A stretch of 64,000 nt of DNA from Brevundimonas sp. (GTDB lineage: Bacteria; Pseudomonadota; Alphaproteobacteria; Caulobacterales; Caulobacteraceae), in assembly GCF_030682035.1 (NCBI RefSeq), contig NZ_JAUXQZ010000016.1:92557-156556 (forward strand), read 5' to 3'. The notes beneath the pieces were generated by a model. It had not been told where the DNA came from. It ran no database searches and was given only the letters and a program-made list of their open reading frames with translations. Position numbers and translations under genes: made by a program. Shown piece by piece: positions 38,259 through 47,977 of this stretch. The first letter of the stretch is position 1, and every line of letters begins with the position of its first letter.

Positions 38259-40385
38259 CTATCGTGCTGACGAGATCAAGGCGCCGCAGTTGGCGTCTTT
38301 GGCCAGACCCGGATCTACGAAAGGCAGCAGGGCCGCCAGCGGATTGATCAGGGCGCCCAGCGCCGCGCCGATGCCGATCTGCCCCGCGATCGCGCCGGCC
38401 TCTACGCCGACTTTCGGGGCGGTCAGGGACCCGACGACAGTGATCGGCGACCAGAGACGGATCAGGCGAGGCTGTTTGGTCTCGCCATCAATCCGCAGGT
38501 TCATGGTCTCGGCGCCGAGGTCAATGGTCCCGGTCCCCTTGGCCAGCACCGGGGTCGTGTCGATCACAAAGGTTCGAACCGTTGCAGTCCCACGACGCAC
38601 CGTGAAGTCGGCGACGGCGCAGCGGATTTCCGAGGAGCCTGTATCGCCCGACAGCAGCTTGCCCAGGCCGGCGGTGACATTGATGCCGAGCAGTTCAGCG
38701 AAGGCTGAACGCATCCGCCCCTGCGGCACCACAAGGCTGATCGTGCCGCTGGAATTGGCGGCGAAATCATGCACCGAGGCGCCCGGTCCTTCGAGCTTCG
38801 CGCGGCCGAGAGCGGCTCCGGTCACCGTCGGGGCTCCGTCGCGGGCGGGCACGATGGATTCCAGCGGATAGCCCCTGAGCCGGAAGTCCGCCGTGGTGTA
38901 GGGCGTGGCCCGGTTGGCGTTGATCCGCGCGGTCCCGTTCAGCGAGCCGCGGTTGAAGTCGAAGGACACCGGGTCGAGCTTGAGGATGCCGTCCTTCAGG
39001 TCGGCGCCGAGATGGACCTGACGGATGTCGAGCTCGTTGCGCTTCACCCTCGCCGCCCGGTAGCGCAGCGTGCCGTCCATGACCCGCAGCCGTTCGACAT
39101 TCAGCGGGGCGGTCGGCAGCAGTTTCGCGCCGGCCCCCGAACTCGCCACCGTGTCCCCGCTCGCCGTGACGGTGGGCCTGGCGCCGAGGACGGTGGCCAG
39201 GTCATCGATATCGAGCAGACGCGAGCGCAGATCCGCCTCGACCCGACGGCGGTCGCCGACCTTGTCGACCTTCAGATCGCCGGACAGGTCCGATGTGCCG
39301 ACCCGACCCGAGAAATCGTTGAAGGTGAACAGGGTGTCATCCCGCTTCAGCGTGCCCCTCAGCCGATAGGGGGGAGTGTTGGGGGTGGTGATCCCGGTCA
39401 GAAGATACAGGTCAGCCAGATCGCGGCCCTGCAGGCTGAGCGTCGCGGTGAACTGGCCGAGGTCGAAGGGCCGGGTGATCGAGCCGTCAGCGATCAGGGT
39501 CGAGCCGACACCCGACAGTTCGGCCTTGAAGGCGTAGGGCCGGTCGCGCCGAATGTTGATGAAGGGCCCGCCGCGGACTTCCAGCCGCAAGGGGGTTCCA
39601 TTCATCGTGCCTTGGCCCTCGAGGTGGAAACCGGCGCCCCCGTCCGAGCCTTCCCGCGCGCTGATGGTGGCTTCCAGATTGATGTCGCGCTTCTGGTTGG
39701 ACAACGACAGCCGCCCGTCGCGGATGATCAACCGGTTGATCGGCGGCAGCTTCAGGGCGTCGTCAGTCTCGGGTTTGTCCGGATCCAGCAACCAACTCTT
39801 GCGACCGTCCGCCAGTGAAATGAGCACCACCTCCGGCCGGGTGATCTGCACGATCGGCATCTCGAGCCGGCCCGCAAGCAACGGGCCAAGCCGGACGGAG
39901 ACCTGGGCGTCCGCGATCTTCAACGTGTCACGCTCCAGCGCCCAGTCCGGACCGCCGATGCGTAGTCCCCGCACCTGCGCCGAGGGCGTCCAACTGAACA
40001 GATTCACGTCGAGGTCGCCGTTGAGCTCGATCTCGCGGTCATATTTCGCCGAGGCCCAGTTCCCGATCGGGCCGCGCAGCCAGTTCCACTGGAACAGGGC
40101 GAGGAAGAGCACGAACAGCGCCAGAAGCAGGAACGTCCCCCCGGCGGCGATCGCCTCGGGCCGCCCCGGACGGCGCAAGCCGCCATAGACCGGATCGTTG
40201 GCGACGACCCAGTCCCGCCGCTCGCGCGCCCAGGCGCCCCGCCCCCGCGCCCAGGCTCCGGCCGGAACCAGGGCCCGGTCGCGCACGACCAGCCAGTTCG
40301 GATTGTCTTTCAGAGGGTTGGGCAAGCCGGGACTCCGTCGAACCCCTGACAACGCGCGAAAGTGACCGTCGGCGCCATCGGCCAC
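38259..40385 (-). CDS. AsmA-family protein
   Basis: This ORF of up to 708 residues has a basic N-terminal segment, one transmembrane helix (about 80-100, GTFLLLALFVLFLALFQWNWL), then AsmA-type repeats of beta strands, with the conserved block FSWTPSAQVRGLRIGGPDWA near the start of the AsmA domain. AsmA proteins are envelope-spanning factors linked to outer-membrane lipid homeostasis. The exact start is uncertain; a TTG at 40325 is an alternative. The window also has YdbH, so two bridge-type proteins are close together. Confidence 0.85.
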   Translation of the reverse strand: MADGADGHFRALSGVRRSPGLPNPLKDNPNWLVVRDRALVPAGAWARGRGAWARERRDWVVANDPVYGGLRRPGRPEAIAAGGTFLLLALFVLFLALFQWNWLRGPIGNWASAKYDREIELNGDLDVNLFSWTPSAQVRGLRIGGPDWALERDTLKIADAQVSVRLGPLLAGRLEMPIVQITRPEVVLISLADGRKSWLLDPDKPETDDALKLPPINRLIIRDGRLSLSNQKRDINLEATISAREGSDGGAGFHLEGQGTMNGTPLRLEVRGGPFINIRRDRPYAFKAELSGVGSTLIADGSITRPFDLGQFTATLSLQGRDLADLYLLTGITTPNTPPYRLRGTLKRDDTLFTFNDFSGRVGTSDLSGDLKVDKVGDRRRVEADLRSRLLDIDDLATVLGARPTVTASGDTVASSGAGAKLLPTAPLNVERLRVMDGTLRYRAARVKRNELDIRQVHLGADLKDGILKLDPVSFDFNRGSLNGTARINANRATPYTTADFRLRGYPLESIVPARDGAPTVTGAALGRAKLEGPGASVHDFAANSSGTISLVVPQGRMRSAFAELLGINVTAGLGKLLSGDTGSSEIRCAVADFTVRRGTATVRTFVIDTTPVLAKGTGTIDLGAETMNLRIDGETKQPRLIRLWSPITVVGSLTAPKVGVEAGAIAGQIGIGAALGALINPLAALLPFVDPGLAKDANCGALISSAR

Positions 40386-40443
40386 AACGGGAAGGGCGCG
40401 CCCGTGCAGGACGCGCCCCCTGTCGTTCGCCTTTCGGCCGGCG

Positions 40444-42552
40444 CTACTCGGCCGGGTTCAGATATTTGTCCAGCCAGCCGAACACTTCGGTGTGCCACTG
40501 GCGGCTGTTGGCGGGTTTGAGCACCCAGTGGTTCTCATTGGGGAAGACCACCAGACGGCTGTCGATGCCGCGCCGCTGCAGGGCGGTGAAGGTCGACAGG
40601 CCCTGGGCCGTCGGGATGCGGTAGTCAAGCTCGCCCTGGACGACCAGCATCGGATCGCGCCAGTTCTGCACATGGTTGGCCGGGTTGAAGGCCTGGTAGC
40701 CGCGCGGGTTGTCCCAGGGCGTGCCGCCGTACTCCCACTCGGTGAACCACAACTCCTCGGTGGCGTAGCCCATGCCGAAGGTGTCGAAGACGCCGTCGTG
40801 ATTGACCAGGCATTTGAACTCGCCGGGCCAGTTGCCGGCGATCCAGTTGATCATATAGCCGCCGTAGGAGGCGCCGAGGGCGCAAGCATTGTCGCCGTCG
40901 AGGAAGGGATAGCGTTCCTGGGCGAAGGCCCAGCCCTTCTGCAGGTCTTCCAGCGGCCGGTCGCCCCAGTGCTGGCTGATCGAGTCGGTGAAGGCCTGAC
41001 CGTAGCCGGTCGAGCCATGGAAATCGATCATCACCACCGCATAGCCGGCGCCGGCATAGGTCGAGGGGTTCCAGCGGTAGGACCAGCTGTTGCCGAACGA
41101 CCCCTGGGGTCCGCCGTGGATCAGGAAGGCGACCGGATACTGCCGGCCCTCAACATAGCCGGCGGGCTTGATGACATATCCGTGCACCGTCTCGCCGTTC
41201 CAGCCGGGGAAGCTGAACTGCTCCGGCTCGCCGAAGGTCTCGGCGTCCAGCGACGGATTCACATCGGTGATCCGGCGCGGCATCTCGCGGCCGCGGAAGG
41301 TCTTCACGAACAGCTCACTGGGCCGGGTCAGGGTGTCCTGGGCGAAGACGAAGCCCGAGGGCGTCTGCTGGAAGGCCGAGACGTGACCTTGGCCGGTGAT
41401 CGGCACGACCGAGCCGCTGGTCACGTCGATGACGAACAGCCGGGTCTGACCGACGTCGCCGGCGATGGTGTAGAGCGTCCGTCCGTCGCGCGACCATTGC
41501 AGGGTGTCGGCGGACCGGTCCCAGTTGGCCGCGATCTGGCGGGTCTGGCCGGTCGTCATGTCGCGCAGGAAGATGGCGTATTTATCGGCCTCGAAGCCCG
41601 GTCGGGCCATGGCGCGCCAGGCCATCGTGCGGCCGTCGGGCGAGAAGACCGGGCCGGTGTCCCAGGCGTCATTGTCGTCGGTCAGGTTTTCGAAGGTCCC
41701 ATCGCCGCTCAGGCCGTTGGTGCGCCAGAGGTCGAAATTGGTGCTCCATGGCTCGGACTGGCCGGCCAGCCGGGCCGAGAAGACAATCGACTGACCGTCG
41801 GGTGCGAAGGTGTATTCGCTCTCGTCGCCGAAGGGCTTGGAGGGGGTATCGCCGTCGAAGCCGCGGGTGACCCATACCGCCTCGCCCGAACCGTCGGTGT
41901 TGACCACGAACAGATGGTTCTGGGTCCCGTCATTCCAGGTGTCCCAGTGACGTACGAACATCCGGTCATAGACTTGGCCCGTCGCAGGATCGTCGGCGAC
42001 CGCCTTGGCCCGGTCGACCGAACAGGCCAGGTCGGCGCAGTCAGGGAAGACCGCCAGCGACACGGCGACCTTGTCCGCCTGCGGGCTCAGCCGGTAGGCG
42101 TTGACGTCGACGGGCAGGTTCGTGACCTGGACCGGCCCTGTGCCGTCGGCCTCGGCGCGCCAGACCTGGCTTGTGCCGGAGCGGCCCGAGAGGAAATACA
42201 GCTTGCCGTCCGCGCCCCAGCGGGCGGTGTTCGCGCCGCCCTCGTTGATGGCCAGCCGCTGCGGCTCGCCCGGTGCGTTCAGGTCCATCATGAACAGGGC
42301 GCTCGAGCGGCGGTTGGCGTCGACGTCGGTGGCGGTCACCGAATAGACGACCCGGCGTCCGTCCGGGGAGACCTGGGGATCGCCGAGCCGGTTCAGGGCG
42401 ATCATGTCCTGCCAGCTGAAGGTGTTCAGATCCTGGGCGGCCACTGCGGGAGCTTCGGCTGCCGCCACCGGCGGCGTCTCGGCCAGGGCGGGGACGGCGG
42501 CGAGCAGGGCGAGGGCGGCGCAGGCCCCGGTGAGCAGGGAACGGTGACGCAT
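40444..42552 (-). CDS. S9 family prolyl oligopeptidase-like peptidase (first of two)
   Basis: The ATG at 42552 with AGGA upstream gives 702 residues with a signal peptide (CAALALLAAVPALA). A WD40/PD40-like beta-propeller (about 40-420) precedes an alpha/beta-hydrolase domain with nucleophile GASYGGYMINW, Asp in GELDYRIP and His in NENHWVLKP. It is likely a periplasmic dipeptidyl- or acylaminoacyl-peptidase. It is paralogous to the next gene. Confidence 0.92.
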   Translation of the reverse strand: MRHRSLLTGACAALALLAAVPALAETPPVAAAEAPAVAAQDLNTFSWQDMIALNRLGDPQVSPDGRRVVYSVTATDVDANRRSSALFMMDLNAPGEPQRLAINEGGANTARWGADGKLYFLSGRSGTSQVWRAEADGTGPVQVTNLPVDVNAYRLSPQADKVAVSLAVFPDCADLACSVDRAKAVADDPATGQVYDRMFVRHWDTWNDGTQNHLFVVNTDGSGEAVWVTRGFDGDTPSKPFGDESEYTFAPDGQSIVFSARLAGQSEPWSTNFDLWRTNGLSGDGTFENLTDDNDAWDTGPVFSPDGRTMAWRAMARPGFEADKYAIFLRDMTTGQTRQIAANWDRSADTLQWSRDGRTLYTIAGDVGQTRLFVIDVTSGSVVPITGQGHVSAFQQTPSGFVFAQDTLTRPSELFVKTFRGREMPRRITDVNPSLDAETFGEPEQFSFPGWNGETVHGYVIKPAGYVEGRQYPVAFLIHGGPQGSFGNSWSYRWNPSTYAGAGYAVVMIDFHGSTGYGQAFTDSISQHWGDRPLEDLQKGWAFAQERYPFLDGDNACALGASYGGYMINWIAGNWPGEFKCLVNHDGVFDTFGMGYATEELWFTEWEYGGTPWDNPRGYQAFNPANHVQNWRDPMLVVQGELDYRIPTAQGLSTFTALQRRGIDSRLVVFPNENHWVLKPANSRQWHTEVFGWLDKYLNPAE

Positions 42553-42625
42553 GGACGGATTCCTATCAACGAAGACGCGGATCAGGCCGCTGGCGTAGCA
42601 CCACGGGAAGGTCGGCGGAAGGCGT

Positions 42626-44728
42626 TCAGGGTTGCGCGGCCGGACCCGTATGGGCGGCGGTCCAGTCCAGAATCTCCTGCTGCCAGTCGACCCAGTTACG
42701 CGGCTTGAGCACCCAGTGGTTCTCATCCGGCACATGGACGAAGCGGCTCTCTATGCCGCGCCGCTGCAGGGCCGAGAAGGTCCCCAGCCCCTGTTCGACC
42801 GGGACCCGGAAGTCGCGTGAGCCGTGCAGGACCAGCATGGGCCTGGTCCATTCGCCGACCCAGGTGTTGGGGCTGAACTCGCGGTACAGGTCCGCGCGCT
42901 CCCACGAGGGACCGCCGAACTCGGCGATGAAGGTGGCGATGTCCATGGCGTTCATCAGCTGGCCGACGTCGAACACCCCGGCGTGGTTGACCAGGCAGCG
43001 CCATGGCCCGTTCCATTTGCCGGCGATCAGATTGACCATATAGCCACCGTAGGAGGCGCCCAGCGCGCAGGCCCGCTCGCCGTCGATGAAGGCGTTGGAC
43101 GACAGCGCGACCTCCCAGCCCTTCTGCAGATCCTCCAGCGGGCGGTCGCCCCAGTGGTTGTTGATGGAGTCGGTGAACGCCTGCCCATAGCCGGGCGAGC
43201 CGTGGAAATTGATCATCACCACCGCATAGCCGGCGCCGGTGTAGATCTGCGGATTCCAGCGATAGCTCCAGCCGTCGGTCCAGGGCGATTTCGGGCCGCC
43301 GTGGATCAGATATACGGCCGGATAGCGCCGACCCTCGACATAGCCGGCCGGCTTGAACACCCAGCCCTGCACCGCCTCGCCGTTCCAGCCGGCGAAAGTG
43401 AACATCTCGCCTTCGGGCAGGCTGGTTCCGGCCAGGGCGGCGGCGTTGTGGTCGGTCAGGGCGCGCGGCGCCCCGCTCGAGGCATCGACGATCTGCGCCG
43501 GGCCGCCGAAGCCTTCGTGCGACAGGACCAGCCGGCCCCCGATCTCGTCGAAGGCCGCGACCGTGCCCTCGTTCGTGACGGCGCGGACGGCGCCGGTGCG
43601 GGCGTCGATCTCGAACAGCTTCTGCTGGCCGTTCTCGGCGGCGACGGCGTACAGCACCCGCCCATCCGAGCGCCAGCGCAGGGCGCCGGGGCCGCGGTCC
43701 CAGTCGGGGGTCAGGACCCGCGCGTCCGAGCCGTCGACATTGCCGACCATGATCACCGCCTGATCACCGAAGACGTTCTCACGCCGCCCCGCCAGCCAGG
43801 CCAGACGCCGTCCGTCGGGCGAGAAGGCGGGGTTCGTATCCGGGGCCGGATTGGCGTCGGTCAGATTGACCGGCGGCCCGCCCTCGATCGAAGCGCTGTA
43901 GAGGTCGAGGTCGTTGGTGAAGGCCTCGGTGCGGCCCTGCAGCTGGGTCTGGAAGACGATACGTCGGCCGTCGGGCGAGATGACGAACTCGCCGTCGTCG
44001 CCCTGGGGTCGCGAAGGCGTATCGCCGTCCACCCCGACCATCAGGTCGCGCGCCTCGCCCGCCGCCAGTCCCGAGGCGTTCAGCGGCACGGCGAACAGAT
44101 GGCTGCGGCGGCCGTCGTTCCAGCTGTCCCAGGGGCGCAGCGGCAGGCGGTCATAGGTGCGCACCGTCGAGACCGAGGCGGCCTGCGCCCTGATCCGGTC
44201 GCGGGTGCAGGCGAGGTCGGCGCAGTCGACGAATACCGCCAGGGCCACGACCAGCGAGCGGCCGTCGGGTGTCAGACGGAAGGCGGTGACATCGACCGGC
44301 AGGGTCGTCACCTGCACCGCCGCCATCCCGTCGCGGTCCATGCGCCAGACCTGGCTGGAGCCGCCGCGCGGCGAGAGGAAATAGATCGACTGGCCGTCAG
44401 GGGCCCAGCGCGCGGTGGCTACGCCGCCGTCCGAGGCCGCGAGCCGCCGGGACGTCCCGTCCGGCTCGATCACCCAGGCGGCGCTGACGCCGCGGTTGCC
44501 GGACCATTCGGTGGCGCGGACAGTGTAGAGCACCCGGCGACCGTCGGGCGACAGGCGCGGGTCGGCGACCCGCTCCATCATGGCCAGCTGGTCAGGGCTG
44601 AGACCGCCCGCGGCGGTCGGGGCGACGACGGGTCCCGCCTCGGCGGGCGGCGTCTGGGCCCAGGCCGCGCCGCCGGTCGCCATCGCCAGCGCCGTCGCGC
44701 CGACCAGAACCCCCATCCGCATCTTCAT
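42626..44728 (-). CDS. S9 family prolyl oligopeptidase-like peptidase (second of two)
   Basis: The ATG at 44728 follows GGGGGA by six bases and gives 700 residues with a signal peptide (GVLVGATALAMATGGAAWA). The propeller and hydrolase domain match the paralogue downstream in order and length. The catalytic residues are kept: GASYGGYMVN, GSRDFRVP and DENHWVLKP. The two genes are 73 bp apart in the same direction, consistent with tandem duplication. The substrate preference may differ, because the propeller lengths are similar but the loops diverge. Confidence 0.92.
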   Translation of the reverse strand: MKMRMGVLVGATALAMATGGAAWAQTPPAEAGPVVAPTAAGGLSPDQLAMMERVADPRLSPDGRRVLYTVRATEWSGNRGVSAAWVIEPDGTSRRLAASDGGVATARWAPDGQSIYFLSPRGGSSQVWRMDRDGMAAVQVTTLPVDVTAFRLTPDGRSLVVALAVFVDCADLACTRDRIRAQAASVSTVRTYDRLPLRPWDSWNDGRRSHLFAVPLNASGLAAGEARDLMVGVDGDTPSRPQGDDGEFVISPDGRRIVFQTQLQGRTEAFTNDLDLYSASIEGGPPVNLTDANPAPDTNPAFSPDGRRLAWLAGRRENVFGDQAVIMVGNVDGSDARVLTPDWDRGPGALRWRSDGRVLYAVAAENGQQKLFEIDARTGAVRAVTNEGTVAAFDEIGGRLVLSHEGFGGPAQIVDASSGAPRALTDHNAAALAGTSLPEGEMFTFAGWNGEAVQGWVFKPAGYVEGRRYPAVYLIHGGPKSPWTDGWSYRWNPQIYTGAGYAVVMINFHGSPGYGQAFTDSINNHWGDRPLEDLQKGWEVALSSNAFIDGERACALGASYGGYMVNLIAGKWNGPWRCLVNHAGVFDVGQLMNAMDIATFIAEFGGPSWERADLYREFSPNTWVGEWTRPMLVLHGSRDFRVPVEQGLGTFSALQRRGIESRFVHVPDENHWVLKPRNWVDWQQEILDWTAAHTGPAAQP

Positions 44729-44825
44729 CGGCCGTCCCCCTTGTTGCATGCCCAGACTTAACACGGCGGGCGGCGCCGCCAAGCCGCTTGCCGTGCGCGG
44801 CGCAAGCGGCGACAACCGGCGTTGA

Positions 44826-45689
44826 ATGACCGAGACCGTCGCCCTCACGCCGACCCGCGGCGATCAGCACATCTGCGACGTGCTGATCGCCGAGCGCGCG
44901 CCGCGTCTGACCCGGTCGCTGTTCTGGCCGGTGATACGGCCGTTCCTCTACAAGCTGCTCAACTATCGCGCCGCCGTGCGCATGGCCGACGCGGTCAGGT
45001 CGCTCTCGGGTTCCGGCGCGCTCGACTATATGAGCGACCTGATGGACCTGCGCGTCGCGGTGATGAATCCTGATCGGATCCCCGCCAGCGGCCGCTGCAT
45101 CATCGTAGCAAACCACCCGACGGGGATCGCCGACGGCATCGCCGTGTTCGACGCCATCCGCGCGCGACGGGCCGACGCCGTCTTCTTCGCCAACGCCGAC
45201 GCCCTGCGCGTTTCGCCCCGGCTCGGCGAGGCCGTCATCCCGGTCGAGTGGGTGGTGGAGAAGCGCACGCGTGAAAAGACCCGCGCCACCCTGCTGGCGG
45301 CGAAGGAGGCGTTCGAGGCCGAGCGTTGCGTGGTCATGTTCCCGGCCGGCCGACTGGCGCGGGTCGCGCGCGACGGCTCGGTCACCGATCCGGAATGGGC
45401 CGCGACGGCGGCCTCGCTGGCGCGCAAATACAATGCGCCGGTGGTTCCGGTCCATGTCGCCGGGCCAAAGTCGACCCTGTTCCACCTGTTCGACCGGGTG
45501 TCGCCTGAGCTGCGCGACATCACCCTGTTCCACGAGCTGCTGAACAAGAAGCGAAAGGCCTTCCAGCTCAAGGTCGGCAAGCCGGTCCCGCCCTCGCGGC
45601 TCGATATCGATTCGGTCAAGGCGACCTACGGGCTGAAGGCCTTCACCGAACGGGTTCTGCCCAGCCAGCCGGACGCCGACTTCGCATGA
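44826..45689 (+). CDS. 1-acyl-glycerol-3-phosphate acyltransferase-like protein
   Basis: The 287-residue protein has the PlsC-type acyltransferase motif I as NHPTGIADG and a later FPAGRLARV block. It groups with the cytoplasmic acyltransferases that acylate lysophospholipid or ornithine-lipid precursors (OlsA-like). It has no clear transmembrane helix. It starts the plus-strand run leading into tsaE, whose ATG overlaps its stop (ATGA). Confidence 0.85.
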   Translation: MTETVALTPTRGDQHICDVLIAERAPRLTRSLFWPVIRPFLYKLLNYRAAVRMADAVRSLSGSGALDYMSDLMDLRVAVMNPDRIPASGRCIIVANHPTGIADGIAVFDAIRARRADAVFFANADALRVSPRLGEAVIPVEWVVEKRTREKTRATLLAAKEAFEAERCVVMFPAGRLARVARDGSVTDPEWAATAASLARKYNAPVVPVHVAGPKSTLFHLFDRVSPELRDITLFHELLNKKRKAFQLKVGKPVPPSRLDIDSVKATYGLKAFTERVLPSQPDADFA

Positions 45690-46162
45690 GCCGGACGTGG
45701 ACGCTGCCGCAAGCCGAAGCCACGACGCGTCTGGGCGCCGCCATCGCGCCGCGGCTGGCGCCGGGCGAGGCGGTGCTGCTGTACGGCCCGTTGGGGATGG
45801 GCAAGTCGACCCTGGCGCGCGGCCTGATCCGGGCCCTCCTGAAAATTTCGACCCGGCCCGACGAGGATGTGCCCTCGCCGACCTTCACCCTGGTGCAGTT
45901 CTATGAGAGCGCGCCGCCCGTGGCCCATTTCGACCTCTACCGCCTGACCCGCCCCGAAGAGGCGGCGGAGATCGGGCTGGACGAGGCGCTGGACGAGGGC
46001 TGCGCCGTGATTGAATGGCCCGAGCGGCTGGGTGACGATCCGTCGAACTGGCTGGGGCCGGATCGGCTGACCGTGATGCTGACCGAACAGGGCGAAGGCC
46101 GGCTGGCGACCGTTTCCGGCGCAGGGGCGTGGGAGACCAAGCTGAAGGATCTGCATGTCTGA
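45686..46162 (+). CDS. tsaE: tRNA threonylcarbamoyladenosine biosynthesis protein TsaE
   Basis: The 158-residue P-loop ATPase has Walker A GPLGMGKSTLARG, and SPTFTLVQFYES and HFDLYRL, which define TsaE. It is the ATPase that drives TsaBDE during t6A37 formation in ANN-decoding tRNAs. Its overlap with the acyltransferase and with amgK (8 nt) shows a tight operon. Confidence 0.96.
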   Translation: MSRTWTLPQAEATTRLGAAIAPRLAPGEAVLLYGPLGMGKSTLARGLIRALLKISTRPDEDVPSPTFTLVQFYESAPPVAHFDLYRLTRPEEAAEIGLDEALDEGCAVIEWPERLGDDPSNWLGPDRLTVMLTEQGEGRLATVSGAGAWETKLKDLHV

Positions 46163-47240
46163 CCGTGAGCTTCAACGCCTCGACTTCCTGAAGACGGCCG
46201 GCCTCGCCGACGCCGTCCGCACGCCTTTGGCCGGAGACGCCTCAACACGACGCTACGAGCGGCTGACCACGACCGACGGCCAGTCGCTGATGCTTATGGA
46301 TCAGGTCGCCGCCGCCGAGAGCCCGCCGGCTGATCCCTCCTGGTCGCCCGAGCGCCGCAGGACCGAGGGCTGGAATGCGACCGCCCGTCTTTCCGCCGGT
46401 CGAATCGAGGCCTTCGCCGCCGTCGCCGACCACATGCGTAGCGTCGGACTTTCCGCACCCGGGATTCCGGCGCTGAACGCCGCAGCGGGTCTGGCGGTGC
46501 TTGAAGACTTCGGCGACGCCCTGTTCGCCCGCGTGATCGAAGACGGTCAGGACGAAACGACGCTGTACCTCGCCGCCATCGAGGCCCTGGTGCGGTTGCA
46601 GGAGGCGCCGGCGCCCGAAATTCTCAGCGGACCAGCCGGCGACTGGCCGCTGCAGGTCTATGACCGCACCGCCTTGAAGGGCGGCGCCGACCTGTTCATC
46701 GAATGGATTCCGCGGCTGAAACCTGAGCTGCGCTTTTCCGAAATGGCGCTGGCCAAATGGGACGACGCCTGGGCCGGGCTGGTCGAGCATGCCGAACGCC
46801 AAGCGACCGTCATGGCTCACCGCGACTTTCACGCGGAGAATCTGATCTGGCTGCCTGATCGCGACGGCCCCGCCCGCGTCGGCATGATCGACTTCCAGGA
46901 CGCGGTCCTCGCCCATCCGAGCTGGGACCTCCACTCCCTGCTTCAGGACGCGCGTCGTGATGTTTCACCCGCACTGGAGGCACTGGCGCTCAACCACTAT
47001 TTCGCGCTCCGGCCCAGCTTGGACCGGGAAACCTTCATGCGCGACTACGCCGCTCTGGCGACGCTCAACGAGGCCCGAATTCTCGGCATCTTCGCCCGTC
47101 TGATCGTTCGCGACGGAAAGGACCGGTATGCCGCCTTCATGCCCCGGATGTGGAACCACCTGACAGCCAATCTCCCCGAAGCGGATCAGCGCCTTTGGGA
47201 ATGGTTTGACGAATATGTGCCGATGGAGGCCCGGTCGTGA
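46155..47240 (+). CDS. amgK: N-acetylmuramate / N-acetylglucosamine anomeric kinase
   Basis: The 361-residue protein is an aminoglycoside-phosphotransferase-fold kinase: MAHRDFHAENLIWLPD (catalytic loop) and MIDFQDAVLAHPSWD (Mg-binding DFG-like). Directly followed by murU with GTGA overlap, it matches AmgK of the cell-wall recycling route, which makes MurNAc-1-P. This bypasses UDP-GlcNAc-dependent synthesis and is known to lower fosfomycin sensitivity in Pseudomonas and Caulobacter. Confidence 0.93.
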   Translation: MSDRELQRLDFLKTAGLADAVRTPLAGDASTRRYERLTTTDGQSLMLMDQVAAAESPPADPSWSPERRRTEGWNATARLSAGRIEAFAAVADHMRSVGLSAPGIPALNAAAGLAVLEDFGDALFARVIEDGQDETTLYLAAIEALVRLQEAPAPEILSGPAGDWPLQVYDRTALKGGADLFIEWIPRLKPELRFSEMALAKWDDAWAGLVEHAERQATVMAHRDFHAENLIWLPDRDGPARVGMIDFQDAVLAHPSWDLHSLLQDARRDVSPALEALALNHYFALRPSLDRETFMRDYAALATLNEARILGIFARLIVRDGKDRYAAFMPRMWNHLTANLPEADQRLWEWFDEYVPMEARS

Positions 47241-47977
47241 CGGCCCCGACCACCGCCATGGTGCTCGCCGCCGGCCTCGGCACCCGGATGCGGCCGCTGA
47301 CCGACGACCGGCCCAAGGCGCTGGTCGAGGTCGCCGGACAGGCCCTGATCGACCATGTGCTGAACCGATTGGGCGAGTCGGGCGTCACGCGCGCCGTCGT
47401 CAATGTCCACTGGTTCGCCGAGCGGCTGGAATCGCATCTCTCGACGCGTGGACGAGGACCGGAAATCGTCATCTCCGACGAGCGCGCCGAACTGCTGGAA
47501 ACGGGCGGCGGCCTGAAGAAGGCGGCGCCGCTGCTGGGCGCCGGCCCCGTCTTCGTGGCCAATATCGACAGCGTCTGGACCGACAATGGCGCGCCCGGCG
47601 ACAGCGCCCTGAATCAACTCGCGCGCCTGTGGAATCCGTCAATCATGGATGCGGCGCTTCTTCTCGCGAGACGCGAAGGCGCGATCGGCTTCGAGGGCGG
47701 CGGCGATTTCTTCCTCGCCGATGACATGCCCGGACAAGGGGGGCGCCTGACCTTCCGCGGCGACGCAGCCGAAGCGCCGTTCGCCTATATGGGCGTCCAC
47801 ATCTGCCGGCCCGGCTATGTCGCCGACGGTCCCGAAGGCCCCTTCTCCCTGAGCGGATTCTGGCGTCGGTCGGCGGCGGCGGGACGGCTGTACGGTTGCG
47901 TGTTGGACGGTGACTGGATGCACGTCGGCGATCCTCAGGCCCGCGACGCGGCCGAGGCGAAACTGGCGGGCGGATGA
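47237..47977 (+). CDS. murU: N-acetylmuramate-1-phosphate uridylyltransferase
   Basis: The 246-residue nucleotidyltransferase begins with the UTP-binding motif MVLAAGLGTRMRPLTDDRPKAL and has an NIDSVWTDN acidic metal site and a later GDWMHVGDPQ. With AmgK it forms UDP-MurNAc from recycled MurNAc. Its stop overlaps the addB start. Confidence 0.95.
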   Translation: MTAPTTAMVLAAGLGTRMRPLTDDRPKALVEVAGQALIDHVLNRLGESGVTRAVVNVHWFAERLESHLSTRGRGPEIVISDERAELLETGGGLKKAAPLLGAGPVFVANIDSVWTDNGAPGDSALNQLARLWNPSIMDAALLLARREGAIGFEGGGDFFLADDMPGQGGRLTFRGDAAEAPFAYMGVHICRPGYVADGPEGPFSLSGFWRRSAAAGRLYGCVLDGDWMHVGDPQARDAAEAKLAGG

